NCBI GenBank assembly: GCA_964557845.1
Contig: CAZLBV010000151.1
Location: 1 to 23,389 of the forward strand
DNA: 23,389 nt
Direction of reading: 5' to 3'
Origin: CAZLBV01 sp964557845
GTDB lineage: Bacteria > Acidobacteriota > Aminicenantia > Aminicenantales > Aminicenantaceae
Shown here: positions 1-7,632 of the stretch, piece by piece
Layout: each line of letters starts with the position of its first letter
Position numbering within the stretch: the stretch's first letter is position 1
Program-made: the position numbers and the translations under genes
The notes under the pieces: model-generated
What the model was told of the DNA's origin: nothing
The model's input: only the letters and a program-made list of their open reading frames with translations
Database searches by the model: none

Positions 1-295
1 CTCCAAAGGAATCATCATTGCCGATACCAAGTTTGAATTTGGCCTCCTGGATGGAGAGCTTATTTTGGTTGACGAGATATTCACACCGGATTCATCCCGT
101 TTTTGGCCCGTTGCCAGTTATAAGCCCGGAGGACCGCAGCCCAGTTTGGATAAGCAGTTTGTTCGCGATTATCTTTTAAGTACGGATTGGGATAAGCAGT
201 CTCCTCCTCCACCTCTTCCTCCTGAGATCATTGAAAAAACACGGGAAAAATATCTGGAGATCTACCGTCTTCTTACGGAAAAAAATGAATTATAA
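1..295 (+). CDS. purC: SAICAR synthetase (PurC), 3' end only
   Basis: The gene enters from the left edge; reading from base 2 gives the C-terminal ~97 residues. PurC (phosphoribosylaminoimidazole-succinocarboxamide synthase) joins CAIR and aspartate with ATP in de novo purine synthesis, in the cytosol. The visible segment carries the family's conserved C-terminal signature: KGIIIADTKFEFG, then DGELILVDEIFTPDSSRFWP, then YKPGGPQPSLDKQFVRDYL. An internal TTG at 65 could be misread as a start, but the family sequence runs upstream of it without a break. The stop TAA (293-295) shares its last base with the ATG of the following PHP gene, so the two are probably translationally coupled. Confidence 0.93.
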   Translation, partial: SKGIIIADTKFEFGLLDGELILVDEIFTPDSSRFWPVASYKPGGPQPSLDKQFVRDYLLSTDWDKQSPPPPLPPEIIEKTREKYLEIYRLLTEKNEL

Positions 296-1185
296 TGGGA
301 TTGCGTGTTGATCTTCATATACATTCAAATAAAAGCAGCGATGGGACCTATCCACCCTGTGATATTATAGAAATGGCCCGTAAAATCGGGCTGAAGGCGC
401 TGTCTATAGCAGATCACGATACGGTTGCAGCTTATCCCGAAGCCCTTATTTGCGGGAATGATGCAGAAATTGAAGTCATCCCCAATATGGAAGTAACGAC
501 TATATTTAAGGAACGTGAGTTCCATATGCTGCTTCCTCTGTTGGATTGGGAAAATAAATATGTAAAAGAACTTGAATCTCGGATAAAAAAAAGAAGGCTG
601 ATTGAAGCCAGGGAGCGGGTGGATAAATTGCAGGAATTGGGATTTTCAATAACCTGGGAGGAGGCCTTAAAGGCGTCGGCACCTTTCGTGCCCTTGGGAG
701 TGACTATTGCCCAGGTTGTGATCGAAAAGGAAAGAATGTCCAGGAGATCAGCCTTAGCAAAACAGGCTGCTTTGCCAAATAAATTTTTTGATCCTTATAT
801 TTTTTATCAGAATTATTTTATGGAAGGTAAACCTGCCTGGGTTCCAAGAAGGAATTTAAATATTCTGGATGTTCTTGAAATAGTTCCCAGGACCGGAGGC
901 GTTCCGGTTCTGGCACATCCCGGAGCTTTTTTTCAACGGGCAGATGAGGAGGATATTGCTGCTTTAAAAGATCATGGATTACAGGGGATCGAAGTCTATT
1001 CCTCTTACCATGATAGGAATCAGATCCAGTTTTACAAAAGGATTGCTGAGAAGTACGATCTGGCTATAACGGCTGGATCTGATTTTCATGGGGATATCAA
1101 ACCGCATATTGCTTTTGGTTCAGTTGAAAATGGTGATTATGCGATGGTCGAAGAGTTGAGAAAGAGAAAAGAAAGATGCAGTTAA
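295..1185 (+). CDS. PHP-domain metal-dependent phosphoesterase (YciV/TrpH type)
   Basis: This 296-residue protein has the complete metal-binding set of the polymerase-and-histidinol-phosphatase fold: DLHIHS (H8, H10), D16, ADHD (D40, H41), E66, H77, AHPG (H208) and GSDFHG (D263, H265). Length and motif order match the YciV/TrpH branch. Characterised members hydrolyse 3',5'-nucleoside bisphosphates and trim 5' ends of short RNAs. The helical insert of that branch appears at about residues 85-190. The substrate here is inferred from the branch only. The ATG overlaps the purC stop by one base, and the 3' end overlaps the next gene by 10 bases. Confidence 0.85.
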   Translation: MGLRVDLHIHSNKSSDGTYPPCDIIEMARKIGLKALSIADHDTVAAYPEALICGNDAEIEVIPNMEVTTIFKEREFHMLLPLLDWENKYVKELESRIKKRRLIEARERVDKLQELGFSITWEEALKASAPFVPLGVTIAQVVIEKERMSRRSALAKQAALPNKFFDPYIFYQNYFMEGKPAWVPRRNLNILDVLEIVPRTGGVPVLAHPGAFFQRADEEDIAALKDHGLQGIEVYSSYHDRNQIQFYKRIAEKYDLAITAGSDFHGDIKPHIAFGSVENGDYAMVEELRKRKERCS

Positions 1186-1706
1186 ACTGGATAGATATTG
1201 CATTGATGTTAGTACTGGGTTTGGCTTTGGTCATAGGTTTGATAAAAGGTTTTATACGTCAGTTGATCGGTATTGCAGCTGTGATAGCAGGATTGGTTTT
1301 AGCAATTGTATATTATCCGTATGCAGCAGAATTATATCTGCGGTTTATATCCCGTAGTCTTCTAGCCCAATTTTTAGGTTTTATTACCATCTTGATTATC
1401 GTGATGATTCTTGGATGGGTGATATCAATGTTGCTCTCTAAAGTGATAAAAGGACCTTTGCGATTCGCAAATCATATTTTGGGCGGGGCTCTTGGTATGA
1501 TAAAAGGCGTGCTCATTTGTGGAGCTTTTATTTTTGCCATGTTTGTTTTTTCGATCAGAGACAATGCTCTGAAAGATTCTGTGCTTGCTCCCTACTGCAT
1601 TAAAATGACTAAGGTGGCTGTTGGATTGATTCCACAGGGATTAAAAGATAGATTTAATCAATCATATAGAGAAATTTTTAGAAGCGGGGGAAAGAATGAT
1701 AAATAA
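1176..1706 (+). CDS. CvpA family inner-membrane protein
   Basis: The 176-residue protein has four hydrophobic segments at about 5-25, 30-48, 65-87 and 105-126 and a short charged tail. The opening 'NWIDIALMLVLGLALVIGLIKGFIRQ' pattern is typical of CvpA-type (colicin V production) proteins: a polar 'D' in the first helix and a GxxxGF/R turn. E. coli cvpA sits next to purF, and the family often lies near purine genes, so its place behind purC fits. The molecular role is not settled in the family. It overlaps the PHP gene by 10 bases and the next gene by 11. Confidence 0.85.
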   Translation: MQLNWIDIALMLVLGLALVIGLIKGFIRQLIGIAAVIAGLVLAIVYYPYAAELYLRFISRSLLAQFLGFITILIIVMILGWVISMLLSKVIKGPLRFANHILGGALGMIKGVLICGAFIFAMFVFSIRDNALKDSVLAPYCIKMTKVAVGLIPQGLKDRFNQSYREIFRSGGKNDK

Positions 1707-1923
1707 ATCAAAGGATTTGACCATTCATTCCAAAATGGAACGTTTGGTCGAAGAACTGGTGGATACGGAAATTCCTATCAAGGAAGCCTTAAAGGAATTC
1801 GAAAAAATATATATTCAGACGGCTTCCAAAAAATATAATGGTAATAAGACCAAGATGTCTAAGGCACTGGGAGTGCATAGGAATACGCTGCATAATCTGT
1901 GCAAGACCCTCAAACTCCAATAA
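1696..1923 (+). CDS. Small Fis-type HTH DNA-binding protein
   Basis: This is a 75-residue protein. Its C-terminal third (about 43-74) reads as the Fis/HTH_8 helix-turn-helix: NGNKTKMSKALGVHRNTLHN followed by LCKTLKL, matching the A-L-G-x-x-R-x-T-L core of Fis and of NtrC-family C-terminal domains. The first 40 residues are charged and predicted helical, as in the Fis dimerisation region. No sigma54 AAA+ domain is present, so it is a stand-alone nucleoid or regulatory protein; the target is unknown. The start overlaps cvpA by 11 bases, and it closes the purC-PHP-cvpA cluster. Confidence 0.75.
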   Translation: MINKSKDLTIHSKMERLVEELVDTEIPIKEALKEFEKIYIQTASKKYNGNKTKMSKALGVHRNTLHNLCKTLKLQ

Positions 1924-1925
1924 AG

Positions 1926-2177
1926 TCTGAATCATTCATAAAAATTGCTGATGGATATTTATAGATTAATATAAATTAGGGTTTTAATATTATTCTATTT
2001 TAAATGTTATCTATAGCGTTTTAGAATATTTGATTTATTTTTATCAGCAATTTTTACCCTACGGGAACACCGATCTCACTACCCCGGCTTCTTTGCACCC
2101 CATTCGATGTAGACAGCTACTATCTCATGGGCTGCTGCCTCGCCGGGGCAGCAACCTCGGTTCGCTGATAACCCAGA
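1926..2177 (+). repeat. Dispersed structured intergenic repeat, copy 1
   Basis: The copy has the following parts in order. A degraded left terminal repeat lies at 1927-1938. A 14-bp stem pairs TAAAAATTGCTGAT (1939-1952) with ATCAGCAATTTTTA (2043-2056) around a 90-nt AT-rich segment. A small hairpin CCC-TAC-GGG follows at 2057-2065. The conserved core runs from about 2074 to 2158 (TCTCACTACCCCGGCTTC onward), with the nested hairpin GCACCCCAT/ATGGGCTGC (8 of 9 paired) around GTAG-ACAG-CTAC. CCCCGGC can also pair with GCCGGGG (7 bp) in this copy. The right terminal repeat at 2165-2176 is poorly preserved. It lies 3' of the Fis-type gene in the same orientation. I do not recognise it as a named family. 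Confidence 0.85.
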
Positions 2178-2212
2178 CAGCTTCGTAAATTCGTTTGTCC
2201 GGATTTTATTCT

Positions 2213-2240
2213 TTCTTCTATCTCCTATCTTCTGTCTTCT
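2213..2240 (+). repeat. Pyrimidine heptamer tract, tandem x4
   Basis: There are four tandem seven-base units: TTCTTCT, ATCTCCT, ATCTTCT, GTCTTCT. A tract of the same four units, differing at one base, follows repeat copy 2 at 12017-12044. The bases just before both tracts also match loosely (CAGCTTCG and nearby), so the tract may belong to a larger repeated module. Confidence 0.6.
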
Positions 2241-2298
2241 GTTTTATTTCTTCTGCTTTTTAATTTCCTGCTATCCACTAGCCATCAATGCCTGATTT

Positions 2299-2325
2299 TT
2301 AGCAGTTGTTGGAAAAGTCTGCTAA
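2299..2325. promoter_or_regulatory. CIRCE-like operator, distal
   Basis: TTAGCAGTT-N9-GTCTGCTAA has the 9-9-9 geometry of the HrcA operator CIRCE (consensus TTAGCACTC-N9-GAGTGCTAA). Its outer TTAGCA/TGCTAA arms are intact; the inner three bases differ. Taken with the flanking T and A runs, the pairing TTTTTAGCAG/CTGCTAAAAA extends to 10 bp. It ends 16 bp before the -35 box. Confidence 0.6.
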
Positions 2326-2341
2326 AAAATTCAAAAAAGTA

Positions 2342-2370
2342 TTGACAATGGGTTAATGTTAGGTTATATT
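2342..2370 (+). promoter_or_regulatory. sigma70-type promoter of groESL
   Basis: There is a perfect -35 box TTGACA (2342-2347), a 17-base spacer and a -10 box TATATT (2365-2370). Transcription would start near 2377, inside the proximal CIRCE-like site, leaving a leader of roughly 40 bases before groES. Confidence 0.8.
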
Positions 2371-2395
2371 AGCAATCTGTTAGCAAGACTGCTAA
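2369..2395. promoter_or_regulatory. CIRCE-like HrcA operator, proximal
   Basis: TTAGCAATC-N9-GACTGCTAA matches the CIRCE consensus in spacing and at 16 of 18 arm positions. It overlaps the last two bases of the -10 box and covers the predicted start point, the usual position for HrcA repression relieved by heat shock. The hrcA gene itself is not in the window, so the regulator is inferred. Confidence 0.75.
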
Positions 2396-2419
2396 AAAAT
2401 AAAATATTTGGAGGTTAAA

Positions 2420-2704
2420 ATGAAGGTGATTCCTTTATACGACCGGGTTCTTCTCAGAAGATTAGAAGAACAGGAAGTCAAGAAAGGAGGAATTATTATT
2501 CCCGATACTGCAAAAGAAAAGCCCCTTGAAGCTGAAGTTATTGAAGTCGGAAAAGGGCGTTTTGAAGAGGGAAAATATGTTCCTCTTGAAATCAAGAAAG
2601 GTGATAAGGTTCTCATCGGAAAGTACAGCGGGACAGAAGTGACTATCGATGGCATTGAGCATGTGATCGTTAAGGAAGATGAAATTTTAGGTAAAATCAC
2701 CTAA
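2420..2704 (+). CDS. groES: GroES co-chaperonin (Hsp10)
   Basis: This 94-residue protein is full length for GroES, the heptameric lid of the GroEL folding chamber. It begins MKVIPLYDRVLLRR and contains GGIIIPDTAKEKP, the mobile loop that contacts GroEL. The roof region and the C-terminal KEDEILGKI follow. The ATG at 2420 is chosen over an upstream in-frame TTG (2408) because GGAGG at 2410-2414 is correctly spaced for it and the protein then starts as the family does. It sits 20 bases upstream of groEL under one promoter. Confidence 0.96.
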   Translation: MKVIPLYDRVLLRRLEEQEVKKGGIIIPDTAKEKPLEAEVIEVGKGRFEEGKYVPLEIKKGDKVLIGKYSGTEVTIDGIEHVIVKEDEILGKIT

Positions 2705-2724
2705 TTTAGTAAAAGGAGATAAAA

Positions 2725-4350
2725 ATGGCAAAACAAATTACACACGGTGAAGAAGCCAGACAAGCTCTGCTAAAGGGCGTTAATAAGCTGAGCAATGTCG
2801 TCAAAGCGACTTTGGGACCAAGGGGAAAAAACATTATTTTGGACAAGAAGTTTGGCTCCCCCACCAGCACCAAAGATGGTGTTACGGTTGCTAAAGAGAT
2901 CGAATTAGAAGACACATTGGAGAATATGGGCGCTCAATTGGTTAAAGAAGTCGCCTCTAAGACTTCTGATGTTGCCGGGGATGGGACCACCACTGCTACT
3001 GTCCTGGCACAGTCCATTTATGGCGAAGGGTTGAAATATGTAACGGCCGGAGCCAATCCCAGCTTAATCAAAAAAGGGATCGATAAGGCTGTCGAGACTG
3101 TAGTTGAAGAACTGAAAAAATTGAGAAGGGATGTTTCTGGCGATATGATTGCCCAGGTCGGCGCTATTTCAGCAAATAATGATGAATCTATCGGAAAGAT
3201 TATTGCAGAGGCTATGGATAAAGTCGGTAAGGATGGAGTGATCACTGTCGAGGAAGCTAAAGGTCTGGAAACTACTATGGATATCGTCGAGGGAATGCAG
3301 TTTGACCGCGGATATCTGTCCCCCTATTTCATTACCGATCCTGATAGAATGGAGTGCGTACTGGAAAGTCCAGTTATACTTCTCCATGAAAAGAAGATCA
3401 GTAATCTTAGGGAATTTCTCCCCCTGCTGGAAAATGTTGCCAAAATGGGTAGGCCTTTGCTGGTTATCGCCGAAGAAGTTGAAGGCGAGGCTCTGGCTAC
3501 ATTGGTTGTCAACAAATTAAAGGGAACCTTCTCCTGCGCAGCAGTTAAAGCCCCTGGATTCGGTGATAGAAGAAAAGCCATGTTGGAAGATATTGCAGTC
3601 TTGACCGGAGGAAAGGTTATAACTGAGGATATCGGTGTCAAACTGGAAAACGTCACCGTAGACTGGTTGGGTGAAGCAAAAAAAGTTGTCATTGATAAAG
3701 ACAACACTACTATAGTGGAAGGCAGCGGAGAATCTGAGGATGTCAAAGCTCGAATCAAGCAGATCAGAACTCAGATCGAAGAAACCACTTCTGACTATGA
3801 CAGGGAAAAACTTCAGGAAAGGCTCGCCAAAATGGTTGGTGGTGTGGCCCTGATCAAGGTCGGTGCAGCCACTGAGACTGAATTAAAAGAGAAGAAAGCT
3901 CGGGTTGAAGACGCCATGCATGCTACCAAAGCAGCTGTAGAGGAAGGTATCGTTCCTGGTGGAGGAGTGGCTCTCTTAAGATGTCAGAAAGTCATCGACA
4001 ACTTAAAGCTTGAGGGTGACCTTGAAATCGGTGCCAGTATAGTGAGAAGAGCTTTGGAAGAGCCTCTTAGGCAGATCGCATCCAATGCCGGGCAGGAAGG
4101 ATCCATCGTGGTCGAGAAAGTTAAAGAGATGGAATCAGACATGGGTTACAATGCGTTGACCGAGAAATATGAAGATCTGGTTAAGGCCGGAGTGCTGGAT
4201 CCGACCAAAGTTGTTCGTTCTGCTCTTCAGAATGCGAGCAGTATTGCCGGACTGATGCTGACTACAGAGGGATTAGTGTCCGATATTCCAGAAAAGGAGA
4301 AACCGGAAATGCCAATGCCTCCGGGTGGAGGAATGGGCGGTATGTACTAA
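2725..4350 (+). CDS. groEL: GroEL chaperonin (Hsp60)
   Basis: The protein has 541 residues and full family length. It is an ATP-driven double-ring chaperonin acting with GroES in the cytosol. Visible hallmarks are the ATP-loop TLGPRGKNIIL (29-39), DVAGDGTTTA (82-91, with the catalytic Asp at 86), the apical domain, AAVEEGIVPGGGVA, and the flexible Gly-Met tail ending GGGMGGMY. An AAGGAGA ribosome site precedes the ATG. A strong terminator follows 24 bases after the stop. The sequence looks ordinary for a housekeeping GroEL. Confidence 0.98.
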   Translation: MAKQITHGEEARQALLKGVNKLSNVVKATLGPRGKNIILDKKFGSPTSTKDGVTVAKEIELEDTLENMGAQLVKEVASKTSDVAGDGTTTATVLAQSIYGEGLKYVTAGANPSLIKKGIDKAVETVVEELKKLRRDVSGDMIAQVGAISANNDESIGKIIAEAMDKVGKDGVITVEEAKGLETTMDIVEGMQFDRGYLSPYFITDPDRMECVLESPVILLHEKKISNLREFLPLLENVAKMGRPLLVIAEEVEGEALATLVVNKLKGTFSCAAVKAPGFGDRRKAMLEDIAVLTGGKVITEDIGVKLENVTVDWLGEAKKVVIDKDNTTIVEGSGESEDVKARIKQIRTQIEETTSDYDREKLQERLAKMVGGVALIKVGAATETELKEKKARVEDAMHATKAAVEEGIVPGGGVALLRCQKVIDNLKLEGDLEIGASIVRRALEEPLRQIASNAGQEGSIVVEKVKEMESDMGYNALTEKYEDLVKAGVLDPTKVVRSALQNASSIAGLMLTTEGLVSDIPEKEKPEMPMPPGGGMGGMY

Positions 4351-4373
4351 TACCCTTTCACAGCGAATATTCA

Positions 4374-4408
4374 AGGCCCTGGGGGCATTTATCCCCCAGG
4401 GCCTTTTT
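4374..4408 (+). terminator. Rho-independent terminator of groESL
   Basis: A perfect 12-bp stem pairs AGGCCCTGGGGG (4374-4385) with CCCCCAGGGCCT (4393-4404) around a 7-nt loop, followed by a T run. Confidence 0.92.
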
Positions 4409-4581
4409 CATTTGGGGGTCGAGCCCGGATAATTTATTTATTTACAATAATATATATGAGTTTTCCACAGGTGTTACTCTCTGAGGTGAGATATTAGGGA
4501 AAATTGACTGATTAAGCCACATAACAAATGGAAATAAACTCATTATTTTAGTCAATCTATTTTACTGATAACTAAGAATAT

Positions 4582-6924
4582 TCAGGTTCTTAAGTTGAAA
4601 ATCAGATATATTCCCACCAGGCCAAAAATTATATTAGGAGCCCAGGCAGCCAGCTCCGGACTCATATACCCGACATACCCCAGTCCGCGAAAAATTCCAA
4701 TAGCTCCCCAATAGATCATAGCAATAATCATACTGATTCCCAATCCAACTAGGGTTCCCCTTTTCCCCATAGTGAACGCAAAGGGAATGCCTAAAAACAC
4801 CATGATCAGGCTGACAAATGGAAAAGAGATCTTAAAATGGAGGTCGACTTTAAATCGAACGGTCTCGAATCCACGTGTTTCAATTTCTTCAATATAGCTT
4901 CTAAGCTCAGGATAATTCATTTGATCAGGAGCCTTCCATTCGCGGAGAAAGTAGCTTTTATCTTCCTTGATCGGGATAGTCATTTCAGATTGTTTTTCGA
5001 AATTGACTAATTTATCGTTTTTAAAATCACGTTTCCAGGTATCATTGAGATAAAGCATACCTGATTCCAACCTGGCTTTCCGGGCATAGATCCGGGTTTT
5101 AAGAAACCAGTTTTCCACATCAAATTCATAGATGGATAATTGGCTGAACACGGAAGCCCACTGATCGAAATAAAGATAATAGTAGATTCGGTCTCTGTCT
5201 TTACCCATAACCCATCGTCTGTCACTCTGGCTAACTGTCCGGGCAGGCAGATCCTGGATCTGATTCCATATTTCCTCGGCCCGTTTGTTGGAATTAGGGA
5301 GAATTTTTTCCTGAAGATAAAATGAGAGTATACCGGTCACAACTGCGAGTAAGAGAAGCGGAAGGATTATCCTGTATAGACTTATTCCGCAGGTTTTCAT
5401 AGCGGTTATTTCATTGAATTTGTTTAAAAATCCCAGAGACAAGAGGGTAGCTGTTAAGGCTGTGACTGGAAGTATGATATGCACAAACTCAGGTATCTTA
5501 AACCAAATATATGAGAAGAAAAGGCTTAAAGGTTTATTGTGTTCATAGATCTCATTAATCCTTTCGAAGAATGTGATGATAATATAAATTGTCAGTAAAC
5601 TCAAAAAGAGCATCAAAAAAATGAGAAGGAATTTCCGGATGATATAGCGATCCAGAATATTAGGAAAGGGGAGAGATAATCTGAAAGACCTTTTTCGGCT
5701 CAGCTCTTTATTTGGCTCAGATCTGTCTATCACTTTCTTTAGCCTGAATAGTGGGATTCGGGCAAAAAGGGAGGAGGATTCCCGGTGAGACATTATGAAA
5801 AAGTACAGACCGCATAAAAATAATAAAATGTTTGGGCCCCACATGCCCAGCCAGGGTGGGAAATCACTATCGATGGAAAGCTGTTCGCCGGCAGTAATGA
5901 GTATGTAGTAAACCAGAATAATGACAATACTGATGGTAAAGCCACTGGTTCTACCTCCCTTTTTTGTTGTGGCCCCAAGGGAAAGGCCCAACAGCGCGAA
6001 TATCAGGCAGGAAAATGGCAGGGCGAATTTTTTGTGTATCTCTACCCTATGTCCGTTAAGGTCTCTTCTCGCCTGTTTTAGACGGATCGTATTCCCGGGA
6101 ACGTCCGGGATGTTTTGGATCTCTCCCTCCATTTGTTTTACCACTTGGAATAATTCTTTTATATTTTTCTCTCTTATTCCTTTTTCAGCGGAAAAAGTAC
6201 GGAACAGGTTTTCCACATCGATCTCTTCCTCATTGTATTCAAAGGTGGTGATCCGGTATCCCTCAGAGTCAGAAATAGGGTAATGGATGGCGCCGTGGTA
6301 TAGTTTCAACACGGCCAGTTTTTCATCCGGGAAGAAACTCAATCCTCCCTTTTCCGCATAGATCACTCTGGGTTCTTCCGGATCGTCGGTCATTTGCACA
6401 AAGACATTACTCCATTCATTGGATTGGGTAATATCTTGGAGATAGATTACCGTATTAGGGATCGACTCATTGAATTGGCGGGGAGAGATCTGCAGTTGGA
6501 CCCTGGTTAATACGGTATCCTTGAATAATTGGGTCCATTTATAATTAGCCCATGGAGCTAAATATAAAGTGAGAAAAGAAGTCAGCAGCATTCCCCCCAG
6601 AGAAAACAGCAGCAGTGGCCTGAGTAAACGCATGTAATTAACCCCGAGTGTTTTAAAAGCCGTTATCTCCGAATCCGATGACATACGGCTTAATCCGGCC
6701 AGAATGCCGACCAAGACCGACATGGGGACAGTGAAAGCCAACAGGGAAGGAGTAAGGTAAAACAACAGGGCGCCCACAGTTTTAAGGGGAACTCCCCGAA
6801 CGATGAATACTTCTGAAAGCAGCAGGATCTGATTCATCAACATGACAAATGTGTAAACCAGAAGACCAATCAGAAAAGGTGAAATTACTTCTTTAAGAAT
6901 GTAGCGGTCGATTAGTTTTCGCAC
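4582..6924 (-). CDS. LptF-LptG fusion, LPS export permease
   Basis: One ORF carries two complete YjgP/YjgQ permease units. LptF and LptG are the inner-membrane halves of the LptB2FG transporter that extracts lipopolysaccharide. Residue numbers count from the in-frame TTG at 6942. Unit 1 (about 12-388) and unit 2 (about 430-785) each have three N-terminal helices, a periplasmic beta domain and three C-terminal helices. The repeats align: DRYILKEV/DRYIIRKF, SEITAFKTLG/NEITAMKTCG, FALPFSCLIFALLGL/ISFPFVSLIMVFLGI, WGPNILLFLCGLY/WAPNIIFGLVGIY. A basic linker of about 40 residues (5659-5775) joins them. The start is uncertain: GTG at 6924 gives the family-like MRKLIDRYILKE, TTG at 6942 adds six residues, and neither has a clear ribosome site. 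It ends the endonuclease Q-DUF151-LptFG cluster. Confidence 0.88.
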   Translation of the reverse strand: MRKLIDRYILKEVISPFLIGLLVYTFVMLMNQILLLSEVFIVRGVPLKTVGALLFYLTPSLLAFTVPMSVLVGILAGLSRMSSDSEITAFKTLGVNYMRLLRPLLLFSLGGMLLTSFLTLYLAPWANYKWTQLFKDTVLTRVQLQISPRQFNESIPNTVIYLQDITQSNEWSNVFVQMTDDPEEPRVIYAEKGGLSFFPDEKLAVLKLYHGAIHYPISDSEGYRITTFEYNEEEIDVENLFRTFSAEKGIREKNIKELFQVVKQMEGEIQNIPDVPGNTIRLKQARRDLNGHRVEIHKKFALPFSCLIFALLGLSLGATTKKGGRTSGFTISIVIILVYYILITAGEQLSIDSDFPPWLGMWGPNILLFLCGLYFFIMSHRESSSLFARIPLFRLKKVIDRSEPNKELSRKRSFRLSLPFPNILDRYIIRKFLLIFLMLFLSLLTIYIIITFFERINEIYEHNKPLSLFFSYIWFKIPEFVHIILPVTALTATLLSLGFLNKFNEITAMKTCGISLYRIILPLLLLAVVTGILSFYLQEKILPNSNKRAEEIWNQIQDLPARTVSQSDRRWVMGKDRDRIYYYLYFDQWASVFSQLSIYEFDVENWFLKTRIYARKARLESGMLYLNDTWKRDFKNDKLVNFEKQSEMTIPIKEDKSYFLREWKAPDQMNYPELRSYIEEIETRGFETVRFKVDLHFKISFPFVSLIMVFLGIPFAFTMGKRGTLVGLGISMIIAMIYWGAIGIFRGLGYVGYMSPELAAWAPNIIFGLVGIYLIFNLRT

Positions 6925-7057
6925 CACATTTTTATACCACAATAGGGATAGAATAAAAAGATACGCTTTGAGCTGAATTTACCTGGATTGTTTATTATAT
7001 TTGCTGATCCGATCTGCTGATAGAAAAAGAATTGATTAGGTTGATGTTAACAGGTAG

Positions 7058-7543
7058 CTACATTTTATATTTACCGAGGTCTTCGGGTTTTAAATTTTCC
7101 AGCCATTTCTTTAATTTTTCTGAATCTTCCAGAGTGTCATCGAATTTTATACTCTGTGCTTTTTTTATGACGTCTTCTGCTACAAAAATTGGCGCTTCAA
7201 GGCGAAGTGCCAGGGCAATTGCGTCTGATGGGCGTGAATCGATAAAGATATTTTTCCCCTGGAAGAAACAGTGGATTTCTGCATAAAAAGTGTTATCCCT
7301 GACATCATTGACAACGATTCTATCCACCTTGAGATTGAACTCATCAATAAAATTCCTGATCAGGTCATGAGTCATTGGCCTTGGGGTTTGGATATTTTCT
7401 ATCTTTAAAGCGATGGCATTAGCTTCAAAAACTCCTATCCAAATGGGCAGCATTCTTTCACCGCCCAATTCTTCCAAGACAACGATCGGCATTTTGGAAA
7501 TAGGATCGACAACCAATCCCTTTACCTTCATCTCAATATCCAT
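7058..7543 (-). CDS. Bifunctional nuclease (BFN/DUF151) family protein
   Basis: The 161-residue protein matches DUF151 throughout: the opening VKGLVVDPISKMPIVVLEE, the LPIWIGVFEANAIAL block (32-46), and the hallmark DSRPSDAIALALR (102-114). A short helical tail (137-151) follows. Plant and bacterial members have been reported with DNase/RNase activity; in most bacteria the role is unknown. AGGAGG lies 6 bases upstream of the ATG, so the start is firm. It lies 89 bases downstream of endonuclease Q and about 115-130 bases upstream of LptFG on the same strand. Confidence 0.88.
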   Translation of the reverse strand: MDIEMKVKGLVVDPISKMPIVVLEELGGERMLPIWIGVFEANAIALKIENIQTPRPMTHDLIRNFIDEFNLKVDRIVVNDVRDNTFYAEIHCFFQGKNIFIDSRPSDAIALALRLEAPIFVAEDVIKKAQSIKFDDTLEDSEKLKKWLENLKPEDLGKYKM

Positions 7544-7632
7544 GCGACCTCCTGATCAACGATTTAAATATAAGCCGCATGGCTATTCTTGTCAAGGAGT
7601 GAGGAGTGGTAAAGGGACTGCTGCGGCAGAGG

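Noticed and set aside
65..295. A separate 76-residue gene starting at TTG 65
   Set aside because: The PurC family sequence continues upstream of this TTG to the window edge without interruption.
1926..2177. Element as a riboswitch or named ribozyme
   Set aside because: It lies 3' of or between genes in different contexts and orientations, and I could not match it to any known riboswitch core; repetition in intergenic sites fits a dispersed repeat better.
2213..2240. Heptamer tract as part of a CRISPR array
   Set aside because: The units are 7 bp with no spacers, and no cas genes are present.
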